The position numbers and the translations under genes were made by a program. 64,000 nucleotides of DNA, from positions 1 through 64,000 of the forward strand of contig NZ_LGYH01000004.1 of the NCBI RefSeq assembly GCF_001308015.1, written 5' to 3'. Position 1 is the first letter of the stretch, and each line of letters opens with the position of its first letter. The notes beneath the pieces were generated by a model. That model had not been told where the DNA came from and did no database searches. It saw only the letters and a program-made list of their open reading frames with translations. This DNA comes from Neisseria sp. 83E34. GTDB taxonomy: Bacteria > Pseudomonadota > Gammaproteobacteria > Burkholderiales > Neisseriaceae. Of this stretch, positions 36,193 through 47,189 are shown piece after piece.

Positions 36193-36273
36193 GATGATAA
36201 TCTTACTGATTTTAATAAAGCAGCCGAATATACTGAATAAAGGTATTACAATCGGCTGGTAGAGAATATCTTG

Positions 36274-37734
36274 ATGAAACCCACAATCGCACTTGTCGGC
36301 CGACCCAATGTCGGAAAATCCACTTTATTTAATCGGCTGACCCGTACTAAAGATGCTTTGGTCGCAGATATGCCCGGTCTTACCCGTGATCGTCACTATG
36401 GACATGGAAAGGTCGGCAGCAAGCCTTATTTGGTTGTTGATACCGGTGGATTTGAACCTGTGGTAGATAGCGGTATTCTGCATGAAATGGCCAAACATAC
36501 GTTGCAAGCGATTGATGAAGCAGACGCTGTTGTTTTTCTCGTAGACGGTCGAACAGGCTTAACGCCGCAAGATAAAATTATCGCCGACCGTTTGCGGCAA
36601 AGTCCTCGTCCGGTGTTTCTGGCAGTTAATAAAGGTGAAGGAGCAAACAGGAGTGTATTGGCAGCGGAGTTTTACGAACTGGCTTTAGGCGAGCCTTACG
36701 TGGTATCCGGCGCGCATGGCGACGGTGTATACAGCTTGATTGAAGATGTGCTGGAAAAATTTCCAGATGCTCAAGAAACCGAAGAAATTGCCAAACATCC
36801 TGTATTTGCTGTAATAGGCAGACCCAATGTTGGAAAATCTACTTTGGTTAATGCTATTTTGGGCGAAGAGCGGGTAATTGCTTTTGATATGGCAGGCACC
36901 ACGCGAGACAGTATCCATATCGATTTTGAGCGTGAAGGTAAACCTTTTACCATCATCGATACCGCAGGTGTACGCAGGCGCGGAAAAGTTGAAGAAGCCG
37001 TTGAAAAATTTTCAGTGATTAAAGCTATGCAAGCAGTGGAAGCATCTAATGTAGCCGTGTTGGTATTAGATGCACAGCAAGATATTGCAGACCAAGATGC
37101 CACCATTGCAGGTTTTGCACTGGAAGCGGGTCGGGCTTTGGTCGTAGCGGTCAATAAATGGGACGATATTGATGAAGATAGAAAGGTTCAAATCAAACGC
37201 GATATTGCACGCAAACTGTATTTTTTAGATTTTGCCAAATTTCACTATATTTCAGCATTGAAAGAAAAAGGTATCGACGGTTTGTTTGCAAGTATTCAGG
37301 CGGCTTATGATGCTGCCATGATAAAAATGCCAACACCGAAAATTACCCGTGTTTTACAAAGTGCGATTGAGCGTCAAGCCCCACCCCGTGCCGGATTGGT
37401 TCGACCAAAGATGCGCTATGCCCATCAGGGCGGTATGAACCCGCCTGTTATCGTTATACACGGCAACGCCTTGCAACACATACCCGAGGCCTATACCCGG
37501 TATCTGACACAGACTTTTAGAAAAGCTTTTAATCTGCAAGGCACACCTCTGCGTATTCAATACAATGTGTCAGATAACCCTTATGAAAATGCGGATGAGA
37601 AGCCGAAAAACAAACCGTTACGACGAGTACAATTGAGCAATAGGATTGAAAAACGAGAAGGCAAAAAAGTAGAAAAAAACCGTCTAAAGAAAAAGCGCCA
37701 AGTAAGCATCAAGAAAAAACAAAGCGCAAACTAA
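36274..37734 (+). CDS. der: Ribosome-assembly GTPase Der (EngA)
   Basis: Der has two tandem G domains and helps assemble the 50S subunit. The 486-aa protein shows [12 protein letters not shown] (about residue 8) and [12 protein letters not shown] (about residue 183), both with DTGG/DTAG and NKG/NKWD motifs. A KH-like domain and a very basic Lys/Arg tail follow. ATG 36274 is preceded by TTG in frame. It ends in a DUS hairpin. Confidence 0.97.
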   Translation: MKPTIALVGRPNVGKSTLFNRLTRTKDALVADMPGLTRDRHYGHGKVGSKPYLVVDTGGFEPVVDSGILHEMAKHTLQAIDEADAVVFLVDGRTGLTPQDKIIADRLRQSPRPVFLAVNKGEGANRSVLAAEFYELALGEPYVVSGAHGDGVYSLIEDVLEKFPDAQETEEIAKHPVFAVIGRPNVGKSTLVNAILGEERVIAFDMAGTTRDSIHIDFEREGKPFTIIDTAGVRRRGKVEEAVEKFSVIKAMQAVEASNVAVLVLDAQQDIADQDATIAGFALEAGRALVVAVNKWDDIDEDRKVQIKRDIARKLYFLDFAKFHYISALKEKGIDGLFASIQAAYDAAMIKMPTPKITRVLQSAIERQAPPRAGLVRPKMRYAHQGGMNPPVIVIHGNALQHIPEAYTRYLTQTFRKAFNLQGTPLRIQYNVSDNPYENADEKPKNKPLRRVQLSNRIEKREGKKVEKNRLKKKRQVSIKKKQSAN

Positions 37735-37736
37735 GA

Positions 37737-37769
37737 TTTTCAGACAGGCATTCAATGCCTGTCTGAAAA
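37737..37769 (+). terminator. DUS hairpin after der
   Basis: TTTTCAGACAGGCATT (from 37737) faces AATGCCTGTCTGAAAA (to 37769) around a single base. The arms are in outward order. It begins 2 bases past the der stop. Confidence 0.8.
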
Positions 37770-37928
37770 GAGATTTATCCGGCAAGCTGATTATGGTTAA
37801 TTCAGATGCTGAATAAATGTTTTGCACATTCTTACCGAAAAAGATTGGTAAAAATGAGCATTCAAGGCTACAATTCCAAAGTAGTACAAATTATTACAAT
37901 CAAAAATCATAAAAATGGAGTATTAAAT

Positions 37929-38213
37929 ATGACAGCTAAAGGACAAATGCTACAAGATCCTTTCTTGAATGCACTTCGTAAGGAACATGTTCCTGTATCT
38001 ATTTATTTGGTGAACGGTATTAAATTACAAGGCCAAGTTGAGTCGTTCGACCAATATGTTGTGTTATTGCGTAACACTTCTGTAACTCAAATGGTTTATA
38101 AACATGCGATCTCAACAATTGTTCCTGCGCGCGCAGTAAGCCTACAACACGAGAATAAACAAGCAGTACAGCAACAAGCTGCCGCCTCGGCAGAAACGCC
38201 AGCAGCAGAATAA
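37929..38213 (+). CDS. hfq: RNA chaperone Hfq
   Basis: Hfq forms hexamers that pair small RNAs with messages. The 94-aa protein has the Sm1 region [41 protein letters not shown], given here in part, the Sm2 [10 protein letters not shown], and a Gln/Ala-rich tail. I use ATG 37929 (MTAKGQ), with GGAG upstream; the longer frame to 37806 is unlike the family. It has its own promoter space and a clean terminator. Confidence 0.97.
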   Translation: MTAKGQMLQDPFLNALRKEHVPVSIYLVNGIKLQGQVESFDQYVVLLRNTSVTQMVYKHAISTIVPARAVSLQHENKQAVQQQAAASAETPAAE

Positions 38214-38228
38214 AGATTTATGTCAATG

Positions 38229-38262
38229 AAAAACCTTGTCGATAGACAAGGTTTTTACTTTT
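38229..38262 (+). terminator. Rho-independent terminator of hfq
   Basis: AAAAACCTTGTC (38229-38240) pairs with GACAAGGTTTTT (38245-38256), followed by ACTTTTT. It is a classic stem and T run, unrelated to DUS. Confidence 0.9.
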
Positions 38263-38379
38263 TGTAGTGCGTGACGCGACATAAATTTTGATTTTCAAAA
38301 ATTAACAGTTATTATTTTGCTGAGCAAATATTCGGTTATGGCAAGAGTTATCGAAGTATTGATGTCTTAAGTATCATGC

Positions 38380-38514
38380 AAGGGAGTGTTGAACTAGGAT
38401 TACAGTTTTTTGTCAAGACTGTCTAAAGCCAGAAAAATATTATATATTGTTGAAAAATAGTGTACCCATTAGAGACCTATTAAATTAATACTTGAAGTGA
38501 CTTAGGATGAACTG
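38380..38514 (+). promoter_or_regulatory. nrdA upstream region
   Basis: The 38263-38514 gap has no gene. It contains AATATTATATATTGTT and, 11 bases on, AATAGTGTACCC, loosely like the paired NrdR boxes (ACACTATATATAGTGT type) that control ribonucleotide reductase genes. The fit is partial. Confidence 0.3.
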
Positions 38515-40794
38515 ATGAATGCAACAAGCAACCTGAAAGTGACCAAGCGTGATGGTCGTTTAGAAGAACTGAATTTAGACAAAATCCACCGTGTTATTAC
38601 TTGGGCGGCGGAAGGTTTGGATAACGTTTCGGTTTCTCAGGTTGAATTGAAATCGCATATCCAGTTCTATAATGGGATACGTACAGACGATATTCATGAA
38701 ACCATCATCAAGGCGGCAGCGGATTTAATTTCGGAAGAATCTCCCGACTATCAATATTTAGCAGCGCGTTTGGCCATTTTCCATTTACGCAAAATTGCTT
38801 ACGGCCAATATGAGCCCCCACACTTATTCATCCATGTTTCTAAACTGGTGGCAGAAGGTAAATATGACAAACACCTTCTAGAAGACTATACCGAAGCAGA
38901 ATTTAATGAGCTGAATGATTATATAGATCATGAGCGGGATATGACTTTCTCATATGCTGCTGTGAAGCAGCTTGAAGGCAAATATCTTGTACAAAACCGG
39001 GTAACACGCGAAATTTACGAAACCCCTCAGTTTTTGTACGTGTTAGTGGCTATGTGTTTATTTGCCAGATACCCTAAAGAAAGCCGCTTAAATTATGTTA
39101 AGCGTTTTTATGATGCTACCAGCCAATTTAAAATTTCATTGCCTACACCAATAATGAGCGGTGTGCGTACGCCAACACGCCAATTTAGTTCATGCGTATT
39201 GATTGAGTGTGACGACAGCTTAGATAGTATCAATGCCACTACCAGCTCAATCGTTAAATATGTTTCCCAGCGTGCAGGAATCGGCATTAATGCCGGCCGT
39301 ATTCGTGGATTAGGCAGTGCGATTCGCGGAGGAGAAGCTCAGCATACAGGCTGTATTCCTTTCTTTAAAATGTTTCAGGCAGCCGTGAAATCGTGTTCTC
39401 AGGGCGGTGTGCGTGGTGGTGCCGCAACATTGTTTTATCCGCTTTGGCACCTTGAAGTGGAAAGCCTCTTGGTCTTGAAAAACAATCGGGGTGTAGAAGA
39501 TAACCGTGTGCGGCATCTCGATTATGGTGTACAGATAAACCGTTTACTATATACACGTTTGATTAAGGGGGGAAATATCGCTTTATTTTCTCCTCATGAA
39601 GTTCCTGGCTTGTATGATGCATTCTTTGAAGATCAGGATGAATTTGAGCGGCTTTATACTAAGTATGAGCAAGATGAAAATATCCGTAAACGTGTTATTC
39701 CTGCGACGGACTTATTCTCCTTATTGATGCAAGAGCGAGCAAGTACCGGACGTATTTACATTCAGAATGTGGATCATTGCAATACGCATAGCCCATTTGA
39801 CTCCAAGGTAGCTCCGGTTCGCCAATCAAATTTGTGTTTAGAAATAGCATTACCAACCAAACCATTGAATGACATCAATGATGAAAATGGTGAAATTGCT
39901 CTATGCACGTTGTCTGCATTTAATCTTGGCGCATTGGAAAGTTTGGATGAGCTGGAAAGCTTGGCTGATTTGGCAGTTCGCGCATTAGATGCTTTGCTTG
40001 ATTATCAGGATTACCCTGTGAAAGCTGCTTATAATGCCACAATGAACCGTCGAACCTTGGGTATCGGTGTAATTAACTATGCCTATTATTTGGCTAAAAA
40101 CGGAGTGAGATACAGCGATGATTCTGCCATTAATTTAACACACAGGACTTTTGAAGCTATCCAATATTATTTATTGAAAGCTTCAGTCGCTTTGGCTAAA
40201 GAATATGGTACGTGTCCTTTGTTTAAAGAAACCACTTATTCTCAAGGAAAATTGCCAATTGATACTTACAAAAAAGATTTAGACAGTATTTGCGATGAGC
40301 CGCTCCATTTAGATTGGGAGGGCTTACGTTCTGAAATTTTACAGTATGGTTTACGTAATTCCACATTAACCGCTTTGATGCCGTCAGAAACTTCCAGTCA
40401 AATAGCGAATGCAACCAATGGCATTGAGCCCCCGCGCGGGTTGGTTTCAATCAAAGCTTCTAAAGACGGAATATTAAAACAGGTTGTACCTGAATTTCAG
40501 CGTTTAAAGAATGATTATGAACTGTTATGGCAGATGAAAAATAATGATGGGTACATCAAATTAGTAGGGATTATGCAGAAGTTTGTTGATCAATCTATTT
40601 CTGCTAATACCAGCTATGACCCACAGCGTTTTGAAGGTGGTCGCGTGCCTATGAAACAAATGCTCAAAGATCTGTTGACAGCATATAAATATGGTTTGAA
40701 AACACTTTATTATCATAATACGCGCGATGGTGCGGATGATACACAAGTGGATTTACAGGATGATGGTTGTGCGGGCGGTGCTTGTAAAATTTGA
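38515..40794 (+). CDS. nrdA: Ribonucleoside-diphosphate reductase, alpha subunit
   Basis: This class Ia large subunit (759 aa) reduces ribonucleotides to deoxyribonucleotides with NrdB. It has an N-terminal ATP-cone (VTKRDGRLEELNLDKIHRV), FSSCVLIECDDSLDSI with an active-site Cys, the radical-site region NLCLEIALP (Cys), ALMPSETSSQIANATNG, and the C-terminal redox pair in DDGCAGGACKI. Length matches E. coli NrdA. No nrdB follows within the window; an MITE-like copy comes next. It is more AT-rich than the left part of the window. Confidence 0.97.
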   Translation: MNATSNLKVTKRDGRLEELNLDKIHRVITWAAEGLDNVSVSQVELKSHIQFYNGIRTDDIHETIIKAAADLISEESPDYQYLAARLAIFHLRKIAYGQYEPPHLFIHVSKLVAEGKYDKHLLEDYTEAEFNELNDYIDHERDMTFSYAAVKQLEGKYLVQNRVTREIYETPQFLYVLVAMCLFARYPKESRLNYVKRFYDATSQFKISLPTPIMSGVRTPTRQFSSCVLIECDDSLDSINATTSSIVKYVSQRAGIGINAGRIRGLGSAIRGGEAQHTGCIPFFKMFQAAVKSCSQGGVRGGAATLFYPLWHLEVESLLVLKNNRGVEDNRVRHLDYGVQINRLLYTRLIKGGNIALFSPHEVPGLYDAFFEDQDEFERLYTKYEQDENIRKRVIPATDLFSLLMQERASTGRIYIQNVDHCNTHSPFDSKVAPVRQSNLCLEIALPTKPLNDINDENGEIALCTLSAFNLGALESLDELESLADLAVRALDALLDYQDYPVKAAYNATMNRRTLGIGVINYAYYLAKNGVRYSDDSAINLTHRTFEAIQYYLLKASVALAKEYGTCPLFKETTYSQGKLPIDTYKKDLDSICDEPLHLDWEGLRSEILQYGLRNSTLTALMPSETSSQIANATNGIEPPRGLVSIKASKDGILKQVVPEFQRLKNDYELLWQMKNNDGYIKLVGIMQKFVDQSISANTSYDPQRFEGGRVPMKQMLKDLLTAYKYGLKTLYYHNTRDGADDTQVDLQDDGCAGGACKI

Positions 40795-40849
40795 TGATAT
40801 TGTAATATTTTTGATCAATTGGAAAAAATCATTGTAAGTATTGTTAAGG

Positions 40850-40989
40850 TATAGTTAAACCACTTACATAGTAACAATGTCATCATACTCGGGCTTGACC
40901 CGAGTATTTTGAATTTAGGTAATGTTGAGAAATGCTCGGTTCAAGCTCGATTATGACGTATGTATTTTTTCTTAAGTTGATTGACTATA
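40850..40989. repeat. MITE-like repeat, copy 3
   Basis: This 140-bp relative of the copies at 5772 and 8294 begins TATAGTTAAACCACTTACAT and ends CTTAAGTTGATTGACTATA. The interior has ATACTCGGGCTTGACCCGAG facing a degenerate GCTCGGTTCAAGCTCGATTA. It lies between the nrdA end and lpd end (convergent). Confidence 0.8.
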
Positions 40990-41050
40990 TAAGGCTTCCG
41001 TGATTTTTATTATTCCAAAAGCCCGTTAAATCTATGTTACATAGCTACAA

Positions 41051-41077
41051 AAAAGACCGTTCATTGAACGGTCTTTT
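41051..41077. terminator. Bidirectional terminator between nrdA and lpd
   Basis: AAAAGACCGTTCA (41051-41063) pairs with TGAACGGTCTTTT (41065-41077). A runs and T runs on both sides suit termination in both directions. Confidence 0.88.
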
Positions 41078-41094
41078 ATAATGAATATTGTAAA

Positions 41095-42528
41095 TTATCC
41101 ATGTAAAGCGCGTTTATCTACAGCTAGCGCTGCTTCATGCAATACTTCAGATAAAGTTGGGTGTGCGTGAATAATGCGGGCAATATCCTCACTGGATGCT
41201 TTGAATTCTAAACCTATAACACCTTCGGTTATTAATTCGCTAACCATTGGTCCAACCATATGTACACCTAAAATACGGTCAGTTTTTGCATCAGAGAGAA
41301 TTTTTACCGTACCTTTTGCTTTGCCTAGCCCCAAAGCTCGGCCGTTTGCTCCAAAGCCTGAAGTTCCTTTTTTGTATTCTATACCTTCAGCTTTAAGCTG
41401 TTCTTCAGTTTTACCCACCCATGCAATTTCGGGGTCGGTGTAGATAACGAAAGGAATAGTGTTAGCATCTAAATGAGGTTTTTGACCAGCAATTCGTTCT
41501 GCGACAGCAACGCCTTCTTCGCTTGCTTTATGCGCTAGCATCGGACCGCGTACGACATCTCCGATTGCCCAAACATTCGGCAAATTGGTGCGGCATTCAT
41601 CATCTACTTTCACAAAGCCACGTTCGTCTTTTTCCAAACCTATAGCTTCAACATTCAAACCGTCAGTATTGGGAATACGGCCAATGGAAACAATGAGTTT
41701 ATCAAAAGTTTCTTTTTTGGCCTGGCCATCGGCAGTTTCATAATTGATGGTTACACCTTGCTTTTTGCTTTCGATTTCACCGATTTTTACACCCAGTTGA
41801 ATATCTAAGTCTTGTTCTTTGGTGAAGTATTTGAATGCTTCTTTGGCAATCTGTTGATCTGCTACGGCCAAGAATGTGGGAAGCACTTCTAAAATAGTTA
41901 CATCCGCACCCACTCGTTTCCAAACAGAACCCATTTCCAAGCCAATCACGCCGGCGCCGATAATACCAAGCTTTTTAGGTACTTTTGTTAAATTGAGGGC
42001 GCCTTCATTATCCAATACATTGATGTTATCAATAGCAATTTGAGGAAGTGGACGTGGCACAGAACCGGTAGCAACGATAACATTTTTGGCTTCAACCAAG
42101 CTTTTTTCGCCTTTATTGTCTACTTCGATTTGATACAGATCACCGTTTTTACCCTTAAATGATCCTTTACCATGAATGCTCTCGACTTTATTTTTTTTGA
42201 AGAGGAATGCGATGCCGCCGGTAAGTTTGGTAACGATGGCATCCTTGCGTTCAATCATCTTAGCTGCATCAAACTTAACGCTGCCTATATTGATACCGTG
42301 TTCGGCAAAATCATGTTGCGCAGCATGAAAATGTTCGCTTGATTGTAAAAGCGCTTTAGAAGGAATGCATCCGACATTTAAACAGGTTCCGCCAAGTGCA
42401 GGCGCGTCGCCGGCTTTATTGACACCAGCATCAATACAGGCAGTTTTAAAGCCAAGTTGTGCAGCTCGGATAGCAGCAATATAACCGCCAGGGCCAGCGC
42501 CGATTACAACAACATCATATTGAGACAT
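41095..42528 (-). CDS. lpd: Dihydrolipoyl dehydrogenase (E3)
   Basis: This FAD flavoprotein reoxidises lipoamide of 2-oxoacid dehydrogenases. The 477-aa protein has [17 protein letters not shown], the redox disulfide [16 protein letters not shown]-binding [13 protein letters not shown], and the C-terminal HAHPTLSE with the catalytic His. Being last in the sucA-sucB cluster, it is probably the E3 of 2-oxoglutarate dehydrogenase. A small lipoprotein gene and a DUS hairpin separate it from sucB. Confidence 0.97.
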   Translation of the reverse strand: MSQYDVVVIGAGPGGYIAAIRAAQLGFKTACIDAGVNKAGDAPALGGTCLNVGCIPSKALLQSSEHFHAAQHDFAEHGINIGSVKFDAAKMIERKDAIVTKLTGGIAFLFKKNKVESIHGKGSFKGKNGDLYQIEVDNKGEKSLVEAKNVIVATGSVPRPLPQIAIDNINVLDNEGALNLTKVPKKLGIIGAGVIGLEMGSVWKRVGADVTILEVLPTFLAVADQQIAKEAFKYFTKEQDLDIQLGVKIGEIESKKQGVTINYETADGQAKKETFDKLIVSIGRIPNTDGLNVEAIGLEKDERGFVKVDDECRTNLPNVWAIGDVVRGPMLAHKASEEGVAVAERIAGQKPHLDANTIPFVIYTDPEIAWVGKTEEQLKAEGIEYKKGTSGFGANGRALGLGKAKGTVKILSDAKTDRILGVHMVGPMVSELITEGVIGLEFKASSEDIARIIHAHPTLSEVLHEAALAVDKRALHG

Positions 42529-42583
42529 AGTTTATCCTTAAAATATTTTAAATATTGGTTTTTGATATTTCGCAGCATGAAAT

Positions 42584-42835
42584 TTAACGGCAAGTATAAG
42601 GGCTATATTCCGTAGCTTCATTACCATTTTTATCCCGAACGCGAATAATGGCGTTGGGATAGGTTTTGCATAATGTATCACGCATCATCGGAATACCAGC
42701 CTTATTCGAGGAAAGTTCGACTTTTTTTCCTAACATTCTACCTTTGGTCGTGTAAGCCGTAAGCGTGTATGCGGGGTTTGGTGTTGCGCAGGCAACTAAG
42801 GTTAGACTAGTAAATAATAAAATTAAACATTTCAT
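42584..42835 (-). CDS. Small lipoprotein of unknown function
   Basis: This 83-aa protein has signal MKCLILLFTSLTLVAC (Cys at residue 16). The short periplasmic domain has AYTLTAYTTKGRMLGKKVEL, two further cysteines (TLCKTYP and YTCR) that may pair, and VRDKNGNEATEY. I do not recognise a family. It lies between sucB and lpd on the same strand, an odd place for a lipoprotein, with AAGGAGTT as ribosome site. Downstream lpd starts 55 bases later. Confidence 0.75.
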   Translation of the reverse strand: MKCLILLFTSLTLVACATPNPAYTLTAYTTKGRMLGKKVELSSNKAGIPMMRDTLCKTYPNAIIRVRDKNGNEATEYSPYTCR

Positions 42836-42857
42836 GCTTGAACTCCTTTACGTAGAA

Positions 42858-42894
42858 TTTCAGACAGGCATATTTTAAATATGCCTGTCTGAAA
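42858..42894 (-). terminator. DUS hairpin after sucB
   Basis: TTTCAGACAGGCATATTT faces AAATATGCCTGTCTGAAA, a long perfect stem at 42858-42894 with outward arm order. It lies between sucB and the small lipoprotein gene inside the TCA cluster, so it may limit read-through. Confidence 0.75.
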
Positions 42895-42900
42895 TTGCTC

Positions 42901-44094
42901 TTATAAATCAAGCAGCAAACGAGTAGGATCTTCCAATAAATCTTTGATGGTAACGAGCGTTAACACAGCTTCTCTACCGTCGATGATTCGGTGGTCGTAA
43001 GATAAAGCTAAGTACATCATCGGGCGGACAACGACTTGGCCGTTTTCCACCACGGCTCGTTCTTTAGTTGCGTGCATACCTAAAATAGCAGATTGTGGCG
43101 GGTTGATGATCGGGGTAGACATCATGGAACCGAAAGTGCCGCCATTGGTGATGCTGAACGTACCACCGGTTAAATCTTCAATAGCAATTTTACCGTCTTT
43201 GGCTTTTACGGCGTAATCAACAATAGCTTTTTCGATGTCAGCGATGCTCATTTGATCCGCATCACGCAGGATGGGTACAACCAAACCACGTGGGCTGCCG
43301 ATAGCGATACCGATATCGAAGTAACCATGATAAACGATATCTTTACCGTCAACGGATGCATTTACAACTGGGAATTTCTTCAAAGCTGCAACAGCTGCTT
43401 TAACAAAGAATGACATAAAGCCAAGTTTGACGCCGTGTTCTTTTTCGAATTTTTCTTTGTATTTATTACGCAAATCCATCACCGGTTTCATGTTCACTTC
43501 ATTAAAGGTGGTCAGGATTGCATTTTCTTGTTGTGATGCCAGTAGACGTTCGGCAACACGGGCGCGCAGACGGCTCATCGGAACACGCTGCTCAGGACGT
43601 TCACCGACAGGTAGAGGTGCAGCCGCTGTGGAAGCTTTAGGCGCAGAAGGTGCTGCGTTTTGCACATCTTCTTTCAAAACTCGACCGTCACGACCAGAGC
43701 CTTGTACGTTGCTGATGTCTACGCCTTTTTCTGCCGCCAACTTGGCTGCAGCCGGCATAGCAACGCCGGATTGTGAAGAGGAAGCTGGAGCTGCACTAGC
43801 TTGCGCTGCTGTGGGTGGAGATTCTTGTGCGGGTGCTTCTTGAACAGAAGCAGCAGCTTCGGTATCAATTTTAGCTAAGAGCTGTTGAGTTTCAACGGTT
43901 TCACCGTCTTGTACGATAATTTCTACCAACACGCCTGCTTGAGGGGCGGGTACTTCTAATACGACTTTATCTGTTTCGATATCTACCAATACTTCATCAC
44001 GAGCAACAGATTCTCCAACTTTTTTGTGCCAAGACAACAAGGTACCTTCAGTAATGCTTTCGGCAAATACAGGAACATTTACTTCAACAATCAT
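42901..44094 (-). CDS. sucB: 2-oxoglutarate dehydrogenase E2 (dihydrolipoyl succinyltransferase)
   Basis: The 397-aa protein has one N-terminal lipoyl domain with the [11 protein letters not shown] lysine (about 43). An Ala/Pro-rich linker leads to a peripheral subunit-binding domain ([22 protein letters not shown]). The C-terminal catalytic domain ends with the active-site [16 protein letters not shown]. It follows sucA with a 64-base gap holding a DUS hairpin. Confidence 0.97.
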   Translation of the reverse strand: MIVEVNVPVFAESITEGTLLSWHKKVGESVARDEVLVDIETDKVVLEVPAPQAGVLVEIIVQDGETVETQQLLAKIDTEAAASVQEAPAQESPPTAAQASAAPASSSQSGVAMPAAAKLAAEKGVDISNVQGSGRDGRVLKEDVQNAAPSAPKASTAAAPLPVGERPEQRVPMSRLRARVAERLLASQQENAILTTFNEVNMKPVMDLRNKYKEKFEKEHGVKLGFMSFFVKAAVAALKKFPVVNASVDGKDIVYHGYFDIGIAIGSPRGLVVPILRDADQMSIADIEKAIVDYAVKAKDGKIAIEDLTGGTFSITNGGTFGSMMSTPIINPPQSAILGMHATKERAVVENGQVVVRPMMYLALSYDHRIIDGREAVLTLVTIKDLLEDPTRLLLDL

Positions 44095-44114
44095 TTTATT
44101 CTCCGGTTTTGGGT

Positions 44115-44152
44115 AAGCCTGTCTGAAAATGATGTTTTTCAGACAGGCATTT
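44115..44152 (-). terminator. DUS hairpin between sucA and sucB
   Basis: AAGCCTGTCTGAAAA (from 44115) faces TTTTTCAGACAGGCATTT. It lies between the E1 and E2 genes of one enzyme complex, where full termination would be costly, so partial read-through is likely. Confidence 0.65.
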
Positions 44153-44158
44153 GTAAGA

Positions 44159-46993
44159 TCAATTCAGGTTCATTGCATCATCAACCAACTGTTTAAGTTG
44201 GGCAACGTGCTTGCTCATATAACCAACAGCTGGTGAGGCGCTGGTCGGTCGGCCTGCATAAGATAGTTTTTGTGAAGCATTTAATACACGTTCAATGCGG
44301 TGGCGAATTTGGTGGAAGGCCCCTTGGTTGCGGGGTTCTTCCTGTGCCCACATAACTTCTTTTGCATTCGGATACTTAGCCAGTTCAGCTTGAATTTCTT
44401 CATATGGGAACGGATAAAGCTGCTCAACACGAACGATGGCAATATCATCAAGCAATTTACGCTCTTCTCGGGCAGCGGCCAAGTCATAATACACTTGACC
44501 TGCGCACAGAATGATTCGCTTCACGCTGTTATTGTTTTTACGTTGAACCATATCGCCGATAAGTGGGCGGAATTCAGAGCTTTCGGTAAAGTTTTCAAGC
44601 GGGCTCATTGAATCTTTAAAGCGCAGTAAGCGTTTAGACATAAAGATTACAAGCGGTCTGCGAAGCGATCTTAAAGATTGGCGTCTCAAAACATGGAACA
44701 TTTGAGAGGCTTCTGAAAGCATAACAATTTGCATGTTTTCTTCTGAGCATAGTTGTAGCCAGCGCTCTAAACGTGCAGATGAGTGCTCCGGGCCTTGTCC
44801 GTCGTAGCCGTGTGGCAGAATGGTCGTTAAGCCGCACAAACGTCCCCACTTGGTTTCGCCTGAAGAAATAAATTGATCAATAACCACTTGTGCGCCATTG
44901 GCAAAGTCACCGAACTGAGCTTCCCAAATAACAAGTTTATTAGGTGCAGAACATGCGTAGCCGTACTCGTAGGCCATTACTGCTTCTTCGTTAAGAATGG
45001 AATCAATAACGGAAAAACTTGCTTGACCTTCACTCATATTGCGCAGAGGAATGTATGTGCCGCCATCTGACTTTTCACGATTTTGATCGTGGAATACTGC
45101 ATGGCGGTGAGAGAATGTACCTCGGCCGGAGTCTTCTCCTGAAATACGGACACCGATACCATTAGTAACCAAACTTGCGTAAGCTAAAGTTTCAGCCATA
45201 CCCCAATCGATCGGTTGCTCGCCGGAAGCCATGGCTTTACGGGAATCGATAACTCGTTTAATGGTGTTGTGCAAAGCAAAATTGTCAGGTATTTCAGTAA
45301 ATTTATCCGCTAAGCGTTTAATATCGGCTGCAGGTAAACCACTTTCAACTTTTTCGCGCCAATCTTTGCTTTGGTATTTAGACCAATCAATACGGTGTTT
45401 GCTTTCGTAGTCGGTCAAACGGGTTTGCTCCACGTGCTCGCCTTTATCCAAGGCATCGCGGTATGTTTGAATATAGCTTTCTGCTTCTTCTTTAGTTACA
45501 ACGCCTTCATTAATCAGCTTATCTGCATATAAAGCACGAGTGCCTGGATGCTGGCTAACTTTTTTATACATCATCGGTTGGGTTAATGTCGGGTCATCGC
45601 CTTCATTGTGACCAAGTTTACGATAACATACTAAATCAATAACGACATCTTTTTTGAATTGTTTTCGGTAGTCTAAAGCAGCCTGTACAACGAAACACAC
45701 TGCTTCGGGATCATCTCCGTTTACATGGAATACTGGTGCTTCCACCATTTTTGCGATATCCGTACAATAAACGGTAGAGCGCACATCTCGTGTGTCTGAT
45801 GTGGTAAAGCCGATCTGGTTGTTGATAACCAAATGGATAGTACCACCTGTGGTATAACCACGGGTTTTAGAAAGGTTGAATGTTGCTTGGTTGACACCCA
45901 GACCGATAAATGCAGAGTCACCATGAATCAAAACAGGAAGAACTTGTTCTTGACCGTTTTCGCCGCGACGACGTTGTTTTGCGCGTGTTGAACCTTCTAC
46001 TACCGGATTTACAATTTCCAAGTGGGAAGGGTTGAATGCGAGTGAAACATGCATAGGGCCGTTTTGTGTGGCAATGTCGGAGCTAAAACCCATGTGGTAT
46101 TTCACGTCACCGCTCGGCAATGTAATTGCAGCTTTGCCTTCGAATTCTGCAAATAAGTCGCTTGGTTTTTTACCTAAGGTATTAACCAATACATTTAAAC
46201 GGCCACGGTGAGCCATGCCGATAATGACTTCTTCTACGCCATCTTTACCTGCATTTTGAATTAAATAATTTAAACCGGCGATTGAGCTTTCGCCACCTTC
46301 AACAGAAAAGCGTTTTTGACCGACATATTTAGTATGTAGGTAGCGCTCCAAAGTTTCAGCAGCAGTAACCTGTTTTAGAATATAGCGTTTTTGTTCGGTA
46401 TTAAAAGAAGGAGTAGATAGTGTTCCTTCAAAATAATTGCGGATCCAGCGGCGCTCTTCTGTGTTGGCAATATACATATATTCCACACCGATATGCCCGC
46501 AATAGGTTTGCTTCAGTTTGCTGACGATATCAGACAAAGTCATTTTATCGTCGCCAGAGAAATCACCTTCTCCAACGCTAAAGCGTACAGCCATATCGGC
46601 ATCGCTTAAACCGTGAAATTTTGGGTCGAGTGCATCAAGATTGCGAGGTGGCATGCGATTGAGTGGGTCAAGTTGCGCAGCACCTACACCTTGAATACGG
46701 TAGGCAGACATCAAACGTAATACACCAACTTGTTTTTTTAGCAGAGTTTCATCCAAGCCGCCAGTAATGGCTGCAGTGGCTTTTTGTTTTGCCAAATTAG
46801 CGAAAGACTCCTGAATCGGTCGGTGGGCAACATCACGTTCAACTGCACCGGGTTGGGCTGCCAGTTGAGAGAAATATTGCTTCCAATGATCGTTAACGGA
46901 ATCCGGATCGTTCAGATAGTTCTCATAAAGCTCTTCAATATAGGGAGCATTGGAACCAAACAGATATGAAAAACTTTGTTGTTCATCCATCAT
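44159..46993 (-). CDS. sucA: 2-oxoglutarate dehydrogenase E1
   Basis: This thiamine diphosphate enzyme (944 aa) decarboxylates 2-oxoglutarate and passes succinyl to E2. It opens [20 protein letters not shown], then has [26 protein letters not shown], the cofactor-binding [15 protein letters not shown] region and [23 protein letters not shown], given in part. ATG at 46993 and 46990 are adjacent; either may be used. A 196-base gap with a DUS hairpin separates it from gltA. Confidence 0.97.
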   Translation of the reverse strand: MMDEQQSFSYLFGSNAPYIEELYENYLNDPDSVNDHWKQYFSQLAAQPGAVERDVAHRPIQESFANLAKQKATAAITGGLDETLLKKQVGVLRLMSAYRIQGVGAAQLDPLNRMPPRNLDALDPKFHGLSDADMAVRFSVGEGDFSGDDKMTLSDIVSKLKQTYCGHIGVEYMYIANTEERRWIRNYFEGTLSTPSFNTEQKRYILKQVTAAETLERYLHTKYVGQKRFSVEGGESSIAGLNYLIQNAGKDGVEEVIIGMAHRGRLNVLVNTLGKKPSDLFAEFEGKAAITLPSGDVKYHMGFSSDIATQNGPMHVSLAFNPSHLEIVNPVVEGSTRAKQRRRGENGQEQVLPVLIHGDSAFIGLGVNQATFNLSKTRGYTTGGTIHLVINNQIGFTTSDTRDVRSTVYCTDIAKMVEAPVFHVNGDDPEAVCFVVQAALDYRKQFKKDVVIDLVCYRKLGHNEGDDPTLTQPMMYKKVSQHPGTRALYADKLINEGVVTKEEAESYIQTYRDALDKGEHVEQTRLTDYESKHRIDWSKYQSKDWREKVESGLPAADIKRLADKFTEIPDNFALHNTIKRVIDSRKAMASGEQPIDWGMAETLAYASLVTNGIGVRISGEDSGRGTFSHRHAVFHDQNREKSDGGTYIPLRNMSEGQASFSVIDSILNEEAVMAYEYGYACSAPNKLVIWEAQFGDFANGAQVVIDQFISSGETKWGRLCGLTTILPHGYDGQGPEHSSARLERWLQLCSEENMQIVMLSEASQMFHVLRRQSLRSLRRPLVIFMSKRLLRFKDSMSPLENFTESSEFRPLIGDMVQRKNNNSVKRIILCAGQVYYDLAAAREERKLLDDIAIVRVEQLYPFPYEEIQAELAKYPNAKEVMWAQEEPRNQGAFHQIRHRIERVLNASQKLSYAGRPTSASPAVGYMSKHVAQLKQLVDDAMNLN

Positions 46994-47131
46994 AGCTATG
47001 TCTTTGCATTGAAAGTGAAAAAATTAGAATAAATCTAAAAATTGGTTTATTCGTTAGGGTGAATGGTAAGTGTGTGAATGCGATACGCTGCTAAAGTTTT
47101 TGAGTGTATTTTGATGTCAAATATAGTTTAG

Positions 47132-47174
47132 TTTTCAGACAGGCATTGATGATTCAAAAGTGCCTGTCTGAAAA
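47132..47174 (-). terminator. DUS hairpin after gltA
   Basis: TTTTCAGACAGGCA (47132-47145) faces TGCCTGTCTGAAAA (47161-47174). It lies 15 bases beyond the gltA stop on the reverse strand, before the sucA start. Confidence 0.75.
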
Positions 47175-47189
47175 CTTATCAGTAAAATA

